Part shown: one piece after another, positions 1 through 13,508 of the stretch
How positions within the stretch are numbered: position 1 is the stretch's first letter
Layout: each line of letters begins with the position of its first letter
Origin: Thiotrichales bacterium
Lineage (GTDB): Bacteria > Pseudomonadota > Gammaproteobacteria > HK1
Length of the DNA: 64,000 nucleotides
Direction of reading: 5' to 3'
Assembly (NCBI GenBank): GCA_026709935.1
Contig: JAPOSC010000065.1
Location: 228,547 to 292,546, forward strand
Made by a program: the position numbers and the translations under genes
Notes under the pieces: generated by a model
Seen by the model: the letters and a program-made list of their open reading frames with translations, nothing else
What the model was told of the DNA's origin: nothing
Databases searched by the model: none

Positions 1-81
1 CTGACGGTGCTGTCGATCAACTTTCTCGGTGACGCCCTGCGTGACGTGCTCGATGTGCGCGAGAGTCGGGACATCGCTTAG
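1..81 (+). CDS. ABC transporter permease, C-terminal end only (DppC/OppC-like)
   Basis: Only the last 26 residues are inside the window. They read through an NFLGDALRDVLD segment to a TAG stop at 79-81. This is the usual C-terminus of the dipeptide/oligopeptide DppC/OppC permease family, where the last transmembrane helix runs into a short cytoplasmic tail. The gene upstream is not visible. The location just before a DUF1028 protein and a gamma-glutamyltransferase-family hydrolase fits a peptide or glutathione-conjugate uptake and breakdown locus. Family assignment rests on this short tail, so it is moderate. Confidence 0.6.
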   Translation: MTVLSINFLGDALRDVLDVRESRDIA

Positions 82-90
82 AAACGGGCA

Positions 91-174
91 GTGTCCCACT
101 TCGACTTCCGAGCTCTCGGGAAAAAACCGCGCATACAGACCGGAGGCACCAAGCGGAATGTCAAGGTGAGACAC
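91..174. repeat. Dispersed repeat family B, copy 1
   Basis: An 84-bp element lies between the permease stop and the DUF1028 start. Its ends are inverted: GTGTCCCACTTCGA on the left against TCAAGGTGAGACAC on the right. The core (CTCTCGGGA, GCATACAGACCGGAGGCACC, GGAATGTCAA) recurs at 14592-14676 and 44657-44736 with roughly three quarters of bases shared. It carries no ORF and ends about 30 bp before the TTG start at 207, so it may lie in the leader of the next gene. Confidence 0.75.
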
Positions 175-206
175 TACTTGGAAACGATACGAACGAGGAG
201 AAATCC

Positions 207-944
207 TTGACCTGGTCGATAGTTGCGAGAGATTCCGAAAGTGGATTATTCGGACTCGCCGTCGCATCGAAGTTCTTCGCGGTGGGGGCGCTCTGCCCCT
301 GGAGCGGCGGGCCGCACGGAGCGGCCATGTCCCAGGCGCTGCCGAATCCGGAGCTCGGTCATCGCGCGCTCGGCCTGCTCGCGGAGGGACACCTGGCCGG
401 CGATGTCGTCGCCATGCTCACCGGCATGGACGGAGGCATCGACCAGCGGCAGCTTCATGTGATCGACGCCGCCGGCGGTACCGCTGCGCACACCGGCGCC
501 CACTGCGTCGACTGGTGCGGGCATCGCTCGGAACCGGGCGTGTCGGTGGCCGGCAACATGCTGGCAGGCTCCGAAGTGGTGGCCGAGACTCTGGCCGCAT
601 GGAAGGCGAATCCCGACCTGTCCATCGTCGAGCGTCTGATCGTGGCCATGCAGGCCGGCGAGGACGCCGGCGGCGACAAGCGCGGCAGGCAATCCATCGC
701 GCTGCGCATCCAGGGGCCGGAGATCTTCCCGCGCCTCGACATGCGGGTCGACGATCATCAGGACCCGATCCCGGAACTCCGGCGACTGTACGATGTCGCG
801 AAGGAGCGCTTCATTCCGTTCTCCGCCGGCATGCCGCGGGCGGGGCGGCCGTTCGGAATCCTGGATCGGGCGGTCATCGACCGCATCATCGAGCGCGACG
901 CGGGCAAGCCGCTCGCGGCGCGGACCGACATTCCGGAGGTCTGA
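207..944 (+). CDS. DUF1028 family protein (Ntn-hydrolase-like)
   Basis: A 245-residue protein that starts MTWSIVARD, continues with GLFGLAVASKFFAVGA and contains a GHRALGLLAEGH segment, all typical of DUF1028. The family has an Ntn-hydrolase-like fold and is often encoded beside peptidases or gamma-glutamyltransferases and peptide ABC transporters; its reaction is not established. The start is TTG at 207, chosen because it gives the family N-terminus and is preceded by GAGGAG at 195-200. Only 3 bp separate it from the next gene, so the two are very likely co-transcribed. There is no signal peptide, so it is probably cytoplasmic. Confidence 0.88.
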   Translation: MTWSIVARDSESGLFGLAVASKFFAVGALCPWSGGPHGAAMSQALPNPELGHRALGLLAEGHLAGDVVAMLTGMDGGIDQRQLHVIDAAGGTAAHTGAHCVDWCGHRSEPGVSVAGNMLAGSEVVAETLAAWKANPDLSIVERLIVAMQAGEDAGGDKRGRQSIALRIQGPEIFPRLDMRVDDHQDPIPELRRLYDVAKERFIPFSAGMPRAGRPFGILDRAVIDRIIERDAGKPLAARTDIPEV

Positions 945-947
945 ACG

Positions 948-4267
<3,320 letters not shown>

Positions 4268-4343
4268 ATTCCGGTTCGCCCGTCCGACGCGAGACCGGCT
4301 GCGCACCGGCGTCGGCCGTCGGAGCGTGCCTGAGGTCGTGCTC

Positions 4344-5555
4344 CTACCAAGCGGGGTTGTTCGGGGCCGGGCACCAGTAGTAGGGAGCCTCGCATCGCAC
4401 CCACCGCACCGGTGGATCACCGCCTGGCGCCGGCTGCGCACCGGCCCGACCCTTGGTGGCGGACCATATCCAGTCGCCGGAGCCGCCCGAGGACCAGCGC
4501 TCGCCGGTGGGCAAACCCCGATATCGCGGATCGCGATAGGGGCCGGACGGCGGCGGATAGAACGCACGCGGCGCGACCGCCGGCGCCCCGGGGCTGGCTC
4601 CGCGGCCGGGGAGGACCGGCGGACCGGCCATGGACGTACGCACGGCGAACCCGCGGTCCAACGTCTCCATGTTCTCCGGCGAAGCGCCGGGAGGGGACTC
4701 CGGCAAAGCGACGGAAAGGTTTTCCGGCCGGGCGCCGAAAGAGGTTTCCGACGGAGCGACAGAGGGGGTTTCCGGTCGGGCGCCGGAAGACACGGCCGCG
4801 GGCATGGTCCCGACCGTCGCATCGAGCATCGCCACATCCGGGGCGTCGGCGCCGGGGGCGACCTCGGTCTCGGCCGAGACTGCACCCAAGTCATCGGTAC
4901 CAGCCACGACCGCCATCTCGGGCTCGTCTCCTCCGCGGAAGACGAGTACCAGGAATCCGACGATGATCAGCGGCCCCCAGAGGGCCAGCAGGCCACCCAT
5001 GCCGTCGGACTGTTCCTGTATGGAGTCCCTGATGGCGCCTGGATGCACCGGACCGGGAGGACGCGGCGAGTCCATGGAAGGCTCGGACTCGCGTGACAGC
5101 GCCGGGGACGCAGCGGCTATGCCCTCCGATGCGACCGTGGAACCTTCCTCTGTCTTCGGAGGGCGGGATTTCGCGGCTCCTTCCGAAGCCTCGGCACTCG
5201 CGGACCCGGAGGCCGGCGCATCGGCAGTGGCCCGAGCCACCCGGGCCGCCTTCTTTTCCGACGCCGGAGCCCTCGCGACCGTCTTGCCGGCGGCCCTCTT
5301 GCCGGCCGGGGCCGTCTTGTCGACCGCAGCGGCTCTACCGGTGGCGGCGGTCTTGTCGGAATCAGCGGTCTTGCTGGCGGCAGTGGTCTTGCCGGAAGTG
5401 GTGGTTGCCTTCTTCGCGACCTTCTTGCGCCCCGCTTTCTTCGCGACCTTTTTCGCGGCCTTCTTCGCCATGGCCCGGAGTCCGCCGCGCACGGATCCAA
5501 GGGCTTCGCGTTCGGGATCCCGGGCTGTTGCTTTCACGATCCTGTTGTCGGTCAT
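4344..5555 (-). CDS. Lys/Ala-rich single-pass membrane protein with histone H1-like tail
   Basis: A 403-residue protein of unknown function. Residues about 30-125 are rich in Lys and Ala ([20 protein letters not shown] and similar), like the C-terminal tail of histone H1 or the AlgP/HctB type of bacterial nucleoproteins. A single hydrophobic segment, [18 protein letters not shown], lies near residue 190. After it comes a Pro/Ser/Glu-rich stretch with loose repeats of the form GARPE.PSVAP, then a C-terminal part with two Cys ([13 protein letters not shown]). By the positive-inside rule the basic tail should be cytoplasmic and the C-terminus periplasmic. The start at 5555 is chosen for an upstream GAGGG; an internal ATG at 5471 would also give a coherent protein. 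It is transcribed divergently from purL. Confidence 0.7.
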   Translation of the reverse strand: MTDNRIVKATARDPEREALGSVRGGLRAMAKKAAKKVAKKAGRKKVAKKATTTSGKTTAASKTADSDKTAATGRAAAVDKTAPAGKRAAGKTVARAPASEKKAARVARATADAPASGSASAEASEGAAKSRPPKTEEGSTVASEGIAAASPALSRESEPSMDSPRPPGPVHPGAIRDSIQEQSDGMGGLLALWGPLIIVGFLVLVFRGGDEPEMAVVAGTDDLGAVSAETEVAPGADAPDVAMLDATVGTMPAAVSSGARPETPSVAPSETSFGARPENLSVALPESPPGASPENMETLDRGFAVRTSMAGPPVLPGRGASPGAPAVAPRAFYPPPSGPYRDPRYRGLPTGERWSSGGSGDWIWSATKGRAGAQPAPGGDPPVRWVRCEAPYYWCPAPNNPAW

Positions 5556-5650
5556 CGCTCGATCCCTCTTCAGTTATTCGGATGCTACCACGCCAAATTC
5601 CTGCCTCCGGCGACCGAGGCGGCAGCACCATCGGCGACATGCGATTCAAG

Positions 5651-5656
5651 TATTAT
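5651..5656 (+). promoter_or_regulatory. Possible -10 box close to the purL start
   Basis: TATTAT, one mismatch from the sigma-70 -10 consensus, lies 12 bp before the ATG at 5669. If used, it would give an almost leaderless purL message. No convincing -35 hexamer is seen. The preceding 60 bp (from about 5592) faintly resemble the left half of repeat family A. This is a low-confidence call. Confidence 0.25.
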
Positions 5657-5668
5657 CGTGTGCGCGCC

Positions 5669-8600
5669 ATGGACGCTCCCCCCCCTCCCATCGCCGACTT
5701 CCTGCTGTTCAGGGGAAGGCCGGCCCTGGCGGCGTTTCGCCGCGAGCGCCTCGTGGAGCGCGCGCGAAAGCACGCGCGCAGGATCACCCATGTCGACGGA
5801 TGCTGGATCTACTTCGTTCGCACCGACGACGTTTCGGATCCGACCGTTCGGCGACTCGAGCAGCTTCTTGACGCCTCGTTCGTCACCGGCGGGCGGACCA
5901 CCGCGATACTCGACGCCGCCATCGTGGTGACGCCGCGGCCGGGAACGATCTCCCCCTGGTCGAGCAAGGCCACCGACATCGCCCGTCACTGTGGTCTGGA
6001 ATGCGTCGTACGCATCGAGCGCGGCATGGCGTGGACGATTGCGCAGACCGGTGGCGACTCGGGCGACTCGGGCGATCCGAGCGATACGGGCGATCCGGGC
6101 GAAACCGCGGGAATGATCGCCGAATCGGGGTTACTCCACGACCGCATGACGCAGCGCACCTGGTCCTCGCACACAGGTCCGGGAAACATGTCCGCCCCGG
6201 ACGCGGGCGCCGCAGCCCTCTTCCTCGACGGAACGCCCCCTCCCCACTCGACGGTGACCCTCGGCCCGGACCCCCGCGCCGCGTTGAACCACGCCAACGC
6301 CTCTCTCGGTCTCGCCCTGCGCGGCGAGGAGATCGACTACCTGAGCGCACGCTTCCTCGAACTCGACCGCGACCCCACCGATGCCGAGCTGATGATGTTC
6401 GCGCAGGTGAACTCCGAGCACTGCCGCCACAAGATCTTCAACGCGGTGTGGACCGTCGATGGTGTCCGGTCCGAACGATCGCTGTTCGACATGGTCCGCC
6501 ACACTCAGGCGTGCGCCCCGGGCGAAGTGCTGTCCGCGTACCGCGACAATGCCGCCGTGACGCGCGGGCATGCGGCGAGCTGGTTCGTTCCGGATCCGGA
6601 CACCGGACGGTACCTCGCCGAGCCGGGACGGGTGGAGATCCTCATGAAGGTGGAGACCCACAACCACCCCACCGCAATCTCGCCCCGTCCGGGGGCGGCG
6701 ACCGGCTCCGGCGGAGAAATTCGCGATGAGGCGGCGACGGGACGCGGCGCTCGCAGCAAGGCCGGCGTCACCGGTTTCTCCGTCTCGAACCTGCGGATTC
6801 CGGACTTCGTGCAGCCATGGGAGGACGAGCGCAGCCAGCCTTCACACATCGCCTCCGCCCTTGAGATCATGCTCGACGGCCCGATCGGCGCCGCCGCATT
6901 CAACAACGAATTCGGACGCCCTGCCCTTGGCGGCTACTTCCGTACCCTCGAAGTGGACCTTGAGATATTCGGAACCCAGGGGGATGGCGAGAGCGCCGAA
7001 CGAAGCGACGGCGGGGGAGCGGCTGGCCGCCGGGTCCGATCCGGCTCCGGCGCCGGGTCCGACGCAAACGCCGGACCGACGGATACGCACGGCGAACGCC
7101 CCCCCGGCGACCTCATTGCAGAAACCGAGGGTCCCGCGCGAACGAGCGACGCCGGTTCGGGGTCCGGTACCGACGGACGCGACCGAGCCCGGGTCTACGG
7201 TTACCACAAACCCATCATGATCGCCGGCGGGATGGGCAACATCCGCACCGACCAGGTCGCCAAATCCACCATCGCACCGGGGGCGCGTCTCGTCGTGCTC
7301 GGCGGGCCCGCCATGCGCATCGGCCTCGGCGGCGGCGCCGCGTCCTCCCGCGGCTCGAAGAGCGACGAGGAGTCGCTCGACTTCGCTTCCGTGCAGCGCG
7401 AAAACCCCGAGATGCAGCGCCGCGGCCAGGAAGTCATCGATCGCTGCTGGCAGCGCGGCGCGGACAATCCGATCCTCTCCATCCACGATGTAGGCGCCGG
7501 GGGGCTGTCCAATGCATTGCCCGAACTGGTCGGCGACGCCGGACGGGGCGCCATGGTCGATCTGCGCGCCATCCCCTGCGACGACCCCGGGATGTCACCG
7601 CTCGAAATCTGGTGCAACGAATCCCAGGAACGATACGTCCTCGCCATCGATCCCGGTCGCATCGACGATTTCGCCGCGCTGTGCGAGCGCGAGCGCTGTC
7701 CGTGGGCACCGATCGGGGAGGCGACCCGACGCCGATGGCTGGAGGTGCGCGACGCCCGGTTCGATGCCTCGCCGGTCTCCATGCCGATGGGAACCCTGCT
7801 CGGCGATCTTCCCCGCCTGCACCGCGACGTGGTTCGGTTGCCACCGGCGGCGAGTCCATTCGACACCCGTGGGGTCGAGATCAGGGGGATCGAAATCGGT
7901 TCCGCCCTGGAACGGGTGCTGCGCGTGCCGGCGGTGGCCGACAAGTCGTTCCTGGTGACCATCGCCGACCGCACCGTCGGCGGGCTTGTCGCCCGCGACC
8001 CGATGGTGGGTCCGTGGCAGGTGCCGGTGGCCGACTGCGCGGTGACCCTGAGCAGCTTCCGCGGACACACCGGGGAAGCGATGGCGATGGGAGAGCGCTC
8101 GCCCCTCGCGTTGCTCGATGCGCGGACGGCGGGCCGGATGGCAGTGGCGGAGGCGCTCACCAACATCGTGTCCGCGGACATCGCGAGCGTCGAGCGCGTG
8201 GTGCTCTCGGCGAACTGGATGGCCGCCGGCGGGGAGCCCGGAGAGGACGCGGACCTGTTCGACGCGGTCGAGGCGGTGGCGATGGAACTCTGCCCCGCCC
8301 TCGGCATCTCGATCCCGGTCGGTAAGGATTCGCTGTCGATGTGCACGACGTGGCGCGACGACTCCGGCGTGCACAAGGTGATCTCGCCGGTCTCGCCGAT
8401 CATCACCGCGTTCGCGCCGGTCGAGGATGCGCGTCTGAGTCTGGTGCCGATGCTGCGTACCGATATCGGCGAGTCATCGCTGCTGCTGGTCGATCTCGGA
8501 TACGGCGCGAACCGCCTCGGCGCATCCGCGCTCGCGCTCTCCCACGGGCGCCTCGGTGCCGCTCCGCCCGACCTCGACCACCCCGAGGCACTGCCCGCGT

Positions 8601-10030
8601 TGTTCCGAGCCCTGGCGCGAGCCCGGCGCCGGGCATTGATCGTGGCGTATCACGACCGCTCCGACGGGGGTCTCGCCGCATGCCTGCTGGAGATGGCGTT
8701 CGCGGGTCGCGCGGGATTCGATGTCGATGTCGCTCCCCTCGGTCCCGATGCGGTGGCGGCACTGTTCTGCGAGGAGCCCGGCGCTGTCGTGCAGGTTCGT
8801 GACGTCGATCTGGCCTCAGTGCGGGCCATCTTCGACGCCGAGCCGTCACTCGTGCCCTGCGTCCATCGAATTGGCAGGGTCGAGCCCGGAGACCGCGTGC
8901 GGTTCACGGCCGGAAGCCACATCCTGTACGAGGGCTGCCGACCCGCCCTGCACCGGTCATGGTCCGAGACATCCTGGCGCCTGCAGCGCCTGCGCGATGA
9001 CCCGCGGTGCGCGGACGAGGAGCGCACGCGCATCACCGACGAGGGCGAGCGCGGGCTGTGGTGCAAGACGACATTCGACTTCGCGACAACCCCGGACGAT
9101 GGCGCCGGCATCGATTCCGCCAGCAACAAGACCGACATCGAGAGATCCCCGGACGACGGCGCCGGCATCGACTCCGCCGGCGGCGCGGCCGACATCGATG
9201 TCCACCCCAACGGCGGCACCGCGGAGTCCGACTTCGGCGCTCCGCACATCGCTCGCGCCCGACCCCGGGTTGCGGTCCTTCGCGAGCAGGGCGTGAACGG
9301 ACACGTCGAGATGGCGGCCGCGTTCCATGCCGCGGGCTTCGATGCCTTCGACGTGCACATGAGCGATCTGGCCGGCGGACGCGCGTCGCTCGCGGAATTC
9401 ATCGGCCTCGCGGCCGCCGGCGGCTTCTCGTTCGGCGACGTGCTTGGCGCCGGCGGCGGATGGGCGCACACCATCCGCTTCAACTCTCGCTGTCGCGACG
9501 AGTTCGAGGCGTTCTTCCGTCGCGCCGACACGTTCACCCTCGGCGTGTGCAACGGATGCCAGATGCTGGCCCGCCTGCGCGATCTGATCCCGGGCGCGAA
9601 CACCTGGCCCCGGTTCGAACGCAATCGCTCCGAACAGTTCGAGGCGCGGCTCCTGATGACCCGGATCGCACCCTCGCCGTCCATCTTTCTCGACGGGATG
9701 GAAGGCTCGGAGCTTCCCACCGTGGTCGCGCACGGAGAGGGCCGCGCGGTTTTCGACCCCGGCGCCCTCCACCACGCCGTCCGCGATCGACTCGTCTGCC
9801 TGCAATACGCCGCCGCCGACGGGGCTCCGGCCGAACGCTATCCCGCCAACCCCAATGGCTCGGAGGCCGCCGTGGCCGGCGTCACCACCCCCGACGGCCG
9901 GGTGACGATCATGATACCGCACCCTGAACGCACCTTCCGCGCCGTGCAGCACTCCTGGCACCCCCCCGACTGGGGCGAAGACGGCCCGTGGCTGCGCCTG
10001 TTCAGGAATGCCAGGTGGTGGGTGGGGTAG
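5669..10030 (+). CDS. purL: Phosphoribosylformylglycinamidine synthase, long form, with low-complexity insertions
   Basis: This enzyme makes FGAM from FGAR, glutamine and ATP in purine synthesis. From ATG 5669 it is 1453 residues, against about 1295 in E. coli. The family motifs are present: [71 protein letters not shown], and the C-terminal glutaminase with its Cys in [10 protein letters not shown] and the PHPERTF end. The extra length comes from three insertions: Gly/Asp/Ser repeats near residues 127-147, about 75 Gly/Ser/Asp-rich residues near 433-508 before YGYHKPIM, and about 50 residues near 1140-1190 with a DDGAGIDSA repeat just before the glutaminase domain. All lie between conserved blocks and leave the frame open. 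An alternative ATG at 5639 is in frame. The stop is 1 bp from the stop of the convergent ATPase gene. Confidence 0.96.
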   Translation: MDAPPPPIADFLLFRGRPALAAFRRERLVERARKHARRITHVDGCWIYFVRTDDVSDPTVRRLEQLLDASFVTGGRTTAILDAAIVVTPRPGTISPWSSKATDIARHCGLECVVRIERGMAWTIAQTGGDSGDSGDPSDTGDPGETAGMIAESGLLHDRMTQRTWSSHTGPGNMSAPDAGAAALFLDGTPPPHSTVTLGPDPRAALNHANASLGLALRGEEIDYLSARFLELDRDPTDAELMMFAQVNSEHCRHKIFNAVWTVDGVRSERSLFDMVRHTQACAPGEVLSAYRDNAAVTRGHAASWFVPDPDTGRYLAEPGRVEILMKVETHNHPTAISPRPGAATGSGGEIRDEAATGRGARSKAGVTGFSVSNLRIPDFVQPWEDERSQPSHIASALEIMLDGPIGAAAFNNEFGRPALGGYFRTLEVDLEIFGTQGDGESAERSDGGGAAGRRVRSGSGAGSDANAGPTDTHGERPPGDLIAETEGPARTSDAGSGSGTDGRDRARVYGYHKPIMIAGGMGNIRTDQVAKSTIAPGARLVVLGGPAMRIGLGGGAASSRGSKSDEESLDFASVQRENPEMQRRGQEVIDRCWQRGADNPILSIHDVGAGGLSNALPELVGDAGRGAMVDLRAIPCDDPGMSPLEIWCNESQERYVLAIDPGRIDDFAALCERERCPWAPIGEATRRRWLEVRDARFDASPVSMPMGTLLGDLPRLHRDVVRLPPAASPFDTRGVEIRGIEIGSALERVLRVPAVADKSFLVTIADRTVGGLVARDPMVGPWQVPVADCAVTLSSFRGHTGEAMAMGERSPLALLDARTAGRMAVAEALTNIVSADIASVERVVLSANWMAAGGEPGEDADLFDAVEAVAMELCPALGISIPVGKDSLSMCTTWRDDSGVHKVISPVSPIITAFAPVEDARLSLVPMLRTDIGESSLLLVDLGYGANRLGASALALSHGRLGAAPPDLDHPEALPALFRALARARRRALIVAYHDRSDGGLAACLLEMAFAGRAGFDVDVAPLGPDAVAALFCEEPGAVVQVRDVDLASVRAIFDAEPSLVPCVHRIGRVEPGDRVRFTAGSHILYEGCRPALHRSWSETSWRLQRLRDDPRCADEERTRITDEGERGLWCKTTFDFATTPDDGAGIDSASNKTDIERSPDDGAGIDSAGGAADIDVHPNGGTAESDFGAPHIARARPRVAVLREQGVNGHVEMAAAFHAAGFDAFDVHMSDLAGGRASLAEFIGLAAAGGFSFGDVLGAGGGWAHTIRFNSRCRDEFEAFFRRADTFTLGVCNGCQMLARLRDLIPGANTWPRFERNRSEQFEARLLMTRIAPSPSIFLDGMEGSELPTVVAHGEGRAVFDPGALHHAVRDRLVCLQYAAADGAPAERYPANPNGSEAAVAGVTTPDGRVTIMIPHPERTFRAVQHSWHPPDWGEDGPWLRLFRNARWWVG

Positions 10031-10031
10031 T

Positions 10032-11279
10032 TCATGCAATGTCGTAGGGGAGCGCGACGATGTCGTCCCCGAGTTGCATGGGCGCGTTCACGGCCGCCAC
10101 GACCACGCCGATCCCATGGCGCTGCCGAGGGTGATTCTCGCGAAACGCGCGAATCCCGCGGGTATCGCCGTGCGACACGCGGGCGCCGCTCTTCGCCTCC
10201 ACCGCAACCAGCATCCCGTCGCGTTCAAGAACGAGGCCGACCTCCGCTCCCGAGTGCTGCCGCCAGTGATGGAGCCGGGGCGGGTAGCGCATGGCCCGGG
10301 TCTGCTTGAGGATGTCGAGCACTACATGCGTCTCGAACAACGCGCCCTGAACAGGGTTGGACATCAAGGCAGCCGGGCTGGAGATCCGCTGCGTCCACGC
10401 CGCGAATCCGGTGTCGGTGAAGTATCCCCTGGAGCGTCTGGACACGCGCTTCGCGGGATTGTTCGAGAACGGGGGAATCTCCAGCCACTGGAATGTCGCA
10501 CGCAGGATCCCCAGCCAGCGCTGCGCCGTGTGGTAGGTGATGCCCAGCTCGCGCCCGAGCTGACTGTGGTTGATTTCCTGCGCGGAGTGGGCGGCACACA
10601 GACCGACGAAACGGGCGAACAGGCCCGCATCGGCCACCGCAGCGACCCGGCGGACATCGCGCTCGACATAGGTCCGCATGTACGACGAGAACAGATCGGG
10701 GAGGAGCTCGTCATCGTGGTCCAGATGACCGGGGAATCCACCTCGCCAGAGTCGGGCGGACAGCGTCGGCTCGATGTCGCGAAGCGGCAGTCGCTCCCGC
10801 CGGACCAGGCGGGCCACGGCATCGGCCTCGAAGAGGTCCTCGATCCAGCCGCGTTCCGTATCCGCCCGGCGACAGCGCTCTGCGAGCGAGAGGAAGTGAA
10901 GATCAAGGACCGCGGCCCTCCCGGCCATGCTCTCGCTCACCGACTCCAGCAGCATCGGGTTCTGGGAGCCGGTCAGCAGGTACTGCCCGGGACGACAGTC
11001 CTCATCCGCACGGCGCTTGATGACCGCCAGCAGGTCGGGAACGTACTGGATCTCGTCGAGAATGACCGGTGGCGGGTATTGGTCCAGGAACAGCTCGGGA
11101 TCCTGTCGAGCGTTGCCGATGTCGATGACGGGGTCGAACACCACGCGTGAGGCTTCGGGGGCGATGTGGGAAAGCAACGTGCTCTTGCCCGCTTGCCGCG
11201 CCCCGAGCACCAGAATGACCGGTACGGCGCGTCGCAGCCGGGCCAGCTTTCGTTCGAGATGTCGCTGCCGATACTCCAT
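10032..11279 (-). CDS. AAA-family ATPase with DUF4143 domain (first of two)
   Basis: A 415-residue protein. The N-terminal AAA_14-type ATPase domain has Walker A GARQAGKSTLL near residue 28, Walker B PVILDEIQYV near residue 90 and an LLTGSQN sensor motif. The C-terminal half carries the DUF4143 domain (ERDVRRVAAVADAGLFARFVGL, HHWRQHSGAEVGLVLERDG, VAVEAKSG), which ends in a nuclease-like fold without a proven activity. The role is not established; such genes are common in variable regions. The start at 11279 gives the usual short N-terminus. A similar gene lies at 37403-38650, but the two differ clearly in sequence. Confidence 0.9.
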   Translation of the reverse strand: MEYRQRHLERKLARLRRAVPVILVLGARQAGKSTLLSHIAPEASRVVFDPVIDIGNARQDPELFLDQYPPPVILDEIQYVPDLLAVIKRRADEDCRPGQYLLTGSQNPMLLESVSESMAGRAAVLDLHFLSLAERCRRADTERGWIEDLFEADAVARLVRRERLPLRDIEPTLSARLWRGGFPGHLDHDDELLPDLFSSYMRTYVERDVRRVAAVADAGLFARFVGLCAAHSAQEINHSQLGRELGITYHTAQRWLGILRATFQWLEIPPFSNNPAKRVSRRSRGYFTDTGFAAWTQRISSPAALMSNPVQGALFETHVVLDILKQTRAMRYPPRLHHWRQHSGAEVGLVLERDGMLVAVEAKSGARVSHGDTRGIRAFRENHPRQRHGIGVVVAAVNAPMQLGDDIVALPYDIA

Positions 11280-11683
11280 TCTCGATTCTTAGCACTTATG
11301 GTTCTAATTTTCGAGTTTCCAGAAATCAACACCATCAGGAAACCAATCGTGCTCTTGCGTTGCCGCCAACAACGACCCTGAGCGTCGCTCCGTGCTGCTT
11401 GACCAACCGGGCATCGAGCGCGAAGCGGCCTCAAGTCCCGATCCAGATCAGGATATCGGTGCCTACCACCGGCAGATCGACTTCGTTCTCGCCACGCCAT
11501 GCCCCCGATCCCACTGGTGACCGGAGATGGTCACCCCGTATCGTGCGCATCGAGAATGAACACGTGAACCTTTCGTGACATCCGCCCCTCACACTGCACC
11601 CTCCAGCGAAACACGGCACGACCGCACCCAACGCGTCGGGTGCGGTGCGCCGGCCGGGCAACCGAGGACGCGCGGAGTGCGAC
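11280..11683. other. Intergenic region, no gene called
   Basis: This 404-bp stretch separates the divergently transcribed ATPase gene and msrP. It should hold both promoters, but I see no clear promoter pair. Read on the minus strand between about 11500 and 11370, two short pieces in different frames (VVGTDILIWIG, then FALDARLVKQHGA) look like fragments of a decayed small protein; the first recalls the start of PIN toxins. The evidence is too thin to call a pseudogene. Confidence 0.4.
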
Positions 11684-12664
11684 ATGCTGATCAGACCCCC
11701 GAACGACATTCAGCCATCGGAGATCACCCCTCGATCCATCTTCCGCGCTCGACGGCGGTTCATGCGTGATACCGCAGGCATCGCCGGGGCGGCAATGCTC
11801 GGCGGCGGCCTCTCGCTGCTCGGTGCGCGCCGGGCCGCCGCGCTCGCCTCCGATCCGGACGCCACCGGGGAGAAGCTGGAGGGCGTCGTCGAGAGCGCGT
11901 GGCGGACCGACGAGGAACTGACCTCTTATTCCTACATCACGAGCTACAACAACTTCTACGAGTTCGGGACGGACAAGCGCGACCCCGCCCGACACGCCGG
12001 CGGCTTCAATCCCCAACCGTGGAAGGTCGAGGTGAGCGGGGAGTGCGCGAAGCCGGGTGCGTACGACTACGACGATATCGTGAAGCCCCACCAACTCGAA
12101 GAACGCATCTACCGGCTGCGCTGCGTGGAGGCATGGTCGATGGTGGTTCCGTGGATCGGTATTCCGCTCGGCGATGTGCTGGCGCGGTTCGAACCGACCT
12201 CGAAGGCGAAATATGTTGCGTTCCGGACCGTGTTCCGACCCGAGGAGATGCGCGGGCAGACCCGGGCCATTCTCGACTGGCCCTACGTCGAGGGCTTGCG
12301 GATCGACGAGGCGATGCACCCGCTCACCCTGCTCACCGTCGGTCTCTACGGCGAGGTGCTGCCGAACCAGAACGGCGCCCCGATCCGCCTCGTCGTTCCC
12401 TGGAAGTACGGCTTCAAGAGCATCAAGTCGATCGTATCGATCGAGTTCACCGAGGGGGAGCCCCCCACGACCTGGAACCTTTCCGCCCCGCGCGAGTACG
12501 GGTTCTACTCCAACGTGAATCCGCAGGTCGACCACCCCCGATGGAGCCAGAAGCGCGAGCGGCGCATCGGCGAGCTGTTCAAGCGCGATACCCTGATGTT
12601 CAACGGCTATGCGGACGAGGTCGCAAGCCTCTACGCGGGAATGGACCTCAAGGCGAACTACTGA
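11684..12664 (+). CDS. msrP: Protein-methionine-sulfoxide reductase, molybdopterin subunit
   Basis: A 326-residue periplasmic enzyme that reduces methionine sulfoxide in exported proteins, using a molybdopterin cofactor and electrons from MsrQ. The N-terminus has a twin-arginine signal ([10 protein letters not shown], followed by a hydrophobic Ala/Gly stretch). The catalytic region contains [36 protein letters not shown] with the Mo-binding Cys, and [16 protein letters not shown] 11684 is chosen because it gives the family N-terminus (a few residues, then SIFRARRRF). msrQ follows 56 bp after the stop, the normal msrPQ order. Nothing is missing compared with the family. Confidence 0.96.
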   Translation: MLIRPPNDIQPSEITPRSIFRARRRFMRDTAGIAGAAMLGGGLSLLGARRAAALASDPDATGEKLEGVVESAWRTDEELTSYSYITSYNNFYEFGTDKRDPARHAGGFNPQPWKVEVSGECAKPGAYDYDDIVKPHQLEERIYRLRCVEAWSMVVPWIGIPLGDVLARFEPTSKAKYVAFRTVFRPEEMRGQTRAILDWPYVEGLRIDEAMHPLTLLTVGLYGEVLPNQNGAPIRLVVPWKYGFKSIKSIVSIEFTEGEPPTTWNLSAPREYGFYSNVNPQVDHPRWSQKRERRIGELFKRDTLMFNGYADEVASLYAGMDLKANY

Positions 12665-12720
12665 CTGATTGATTGATCGATCTGCCGCTCTCGCGACAAC
12701 AGACGCCGGGCGGAAACGGA

Positions 12721-13365
12721 ATGAAGTTCGACAAGCGGGTTGCCGTCGCCAAGACCGGCATTTTCGCGGCGGCCCTCGTTCCGTTCGCGGCGCTGGTCGT
12801 CAACGCGTTCACCGGCGGGCTCGGCGCGAACCCGGTCGAGGCCATCACCCACACCACCGGCGAGTGGACGCTGCGTCTGCTGATCGTCACGCTCGCGATC
12901 ACGCCGCTTCGTCACCTGACGGGACGGGTGTGGCTCACTCGGCTGCGCCGGATGATCGGGCTGTTCGCATTCTTCTATCTGATGCTGCACTTCGCGACCT
13001 ACGCGGTGCTCGACGCTTCGCTCGACCTCTCGTACATCGTCGAGGATGTCGCGGATCGCCTGTACATCACCGTTGGCTTTGCCGCCTTCGTGATGCTCGT
13101 GCCGCTCGCCGCGACCTCGACCAACGCGATGGTGCGTCGGCTCGGACCGGTACGGTGGCGCAGGCTTCACCGCCTCGTCTACGCGGCGGCGGTCGGCGGA
13201 GCGCTGCACTTCCTGTGGCTCGTGAGGGCCGACCTCCTCGAACCACTGATCTACGCAGGAGTCCTCGCCGCCCTGCTCGCGGCCCGGCTGCCGCCCGCCG
13301 TGAAATGGATGCAGAACCGCCGGTCGAAGATCGCGGCCGCGCGCTCGGCCGCGCCGGCCTCCTGA
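12721..13365 (+). CDS. msrQ: Protein-methionine-sulfoxide reductase heme-binding subunit
   Basis: A 214-residue inner-membrane heme protein that passes quinone electrons to MsrP. About six hydrophobic segments are seen, with the family motifs HTTGEWTLRLLIVTLAITPLR near residue 42, RRMIGLFAFFYLMLHFATY near residue 78 and WRRLHRLVYAAAVGGALHF near residue 150. These contain the His residues that bind heme. ATG 12721 is preferred because GGAAACGGA precedes it and the length then equals the family norm; an in-frame TTG at 12673 would add 16 unrelated residues. It is co-transcribed with msrP. Confidence 0.95.
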   Translation: MKFDKRVAVAKTGIFAAALVPFAALVVNAFTGGLGANPVEAITHTTGEWTLRLLIVTLAITPLRHLTGRVWLTRLRRMIGLFAFFYLMLHFATYAVLDASLDLSYIVEDVADRLYITVGFAAFVMLVPLAATSTNAMVRRLGPVRWRRLHRLVYAAAVGGALHFLWLVRADLLEPLIYAGVLAALLAARLPPAVKWMQNRRSKIAAARSAAPAS

Positions 13366-13415
13366 ACGCTCAGAGCTCCGACCGGAATCCTGAACGCTCG
13401 GAGTTCCGGTCAGAT
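13361..13415. repeat. Tandem 27-28 bp repeat able to form a hairpin after msrQ
   Basis: Two consecutive copies of a unit starting CCTGAACGCTC lie at the msrQ stop codon; the stop itself is inside the first copy. The sequence GACCGGAA at 13380-13387 pairs with TTCCGGTC at 13404-13411, giving an 8-bp stem. No T-run follows, so a terminator role is possible but unproven. Confidence 0.45.
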
Positions 13416-13508
13416 CAGGGCCCCGGCCGGAACAGCCTTTCCGTTCAACTCGCCTGCCCCTCCTGTCCGGAGAGGACTGGAGTCCATGAAGTGGAAAAGT
13501 GATTTCGG

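Noticed and set aside
5093..5668. Long open frame continuing upstream of purL
   Set aside because: It is antisense to the Lys/Ala-rich protein gene and has no PurL similarity; it only reflects high GC content.
10032..11279. Reading the two DUF4143 ATPases as a recent duplication
   Set aside because: Same length and domains, but the sequences differ through most of their length, so separate acquisition is more likely.
11370..11500. Decayed PIN-toxin gene between the ATPase and msrP
   Set aside because: Only two short suggestive pieces in different frames; too little to call a pseudogene.
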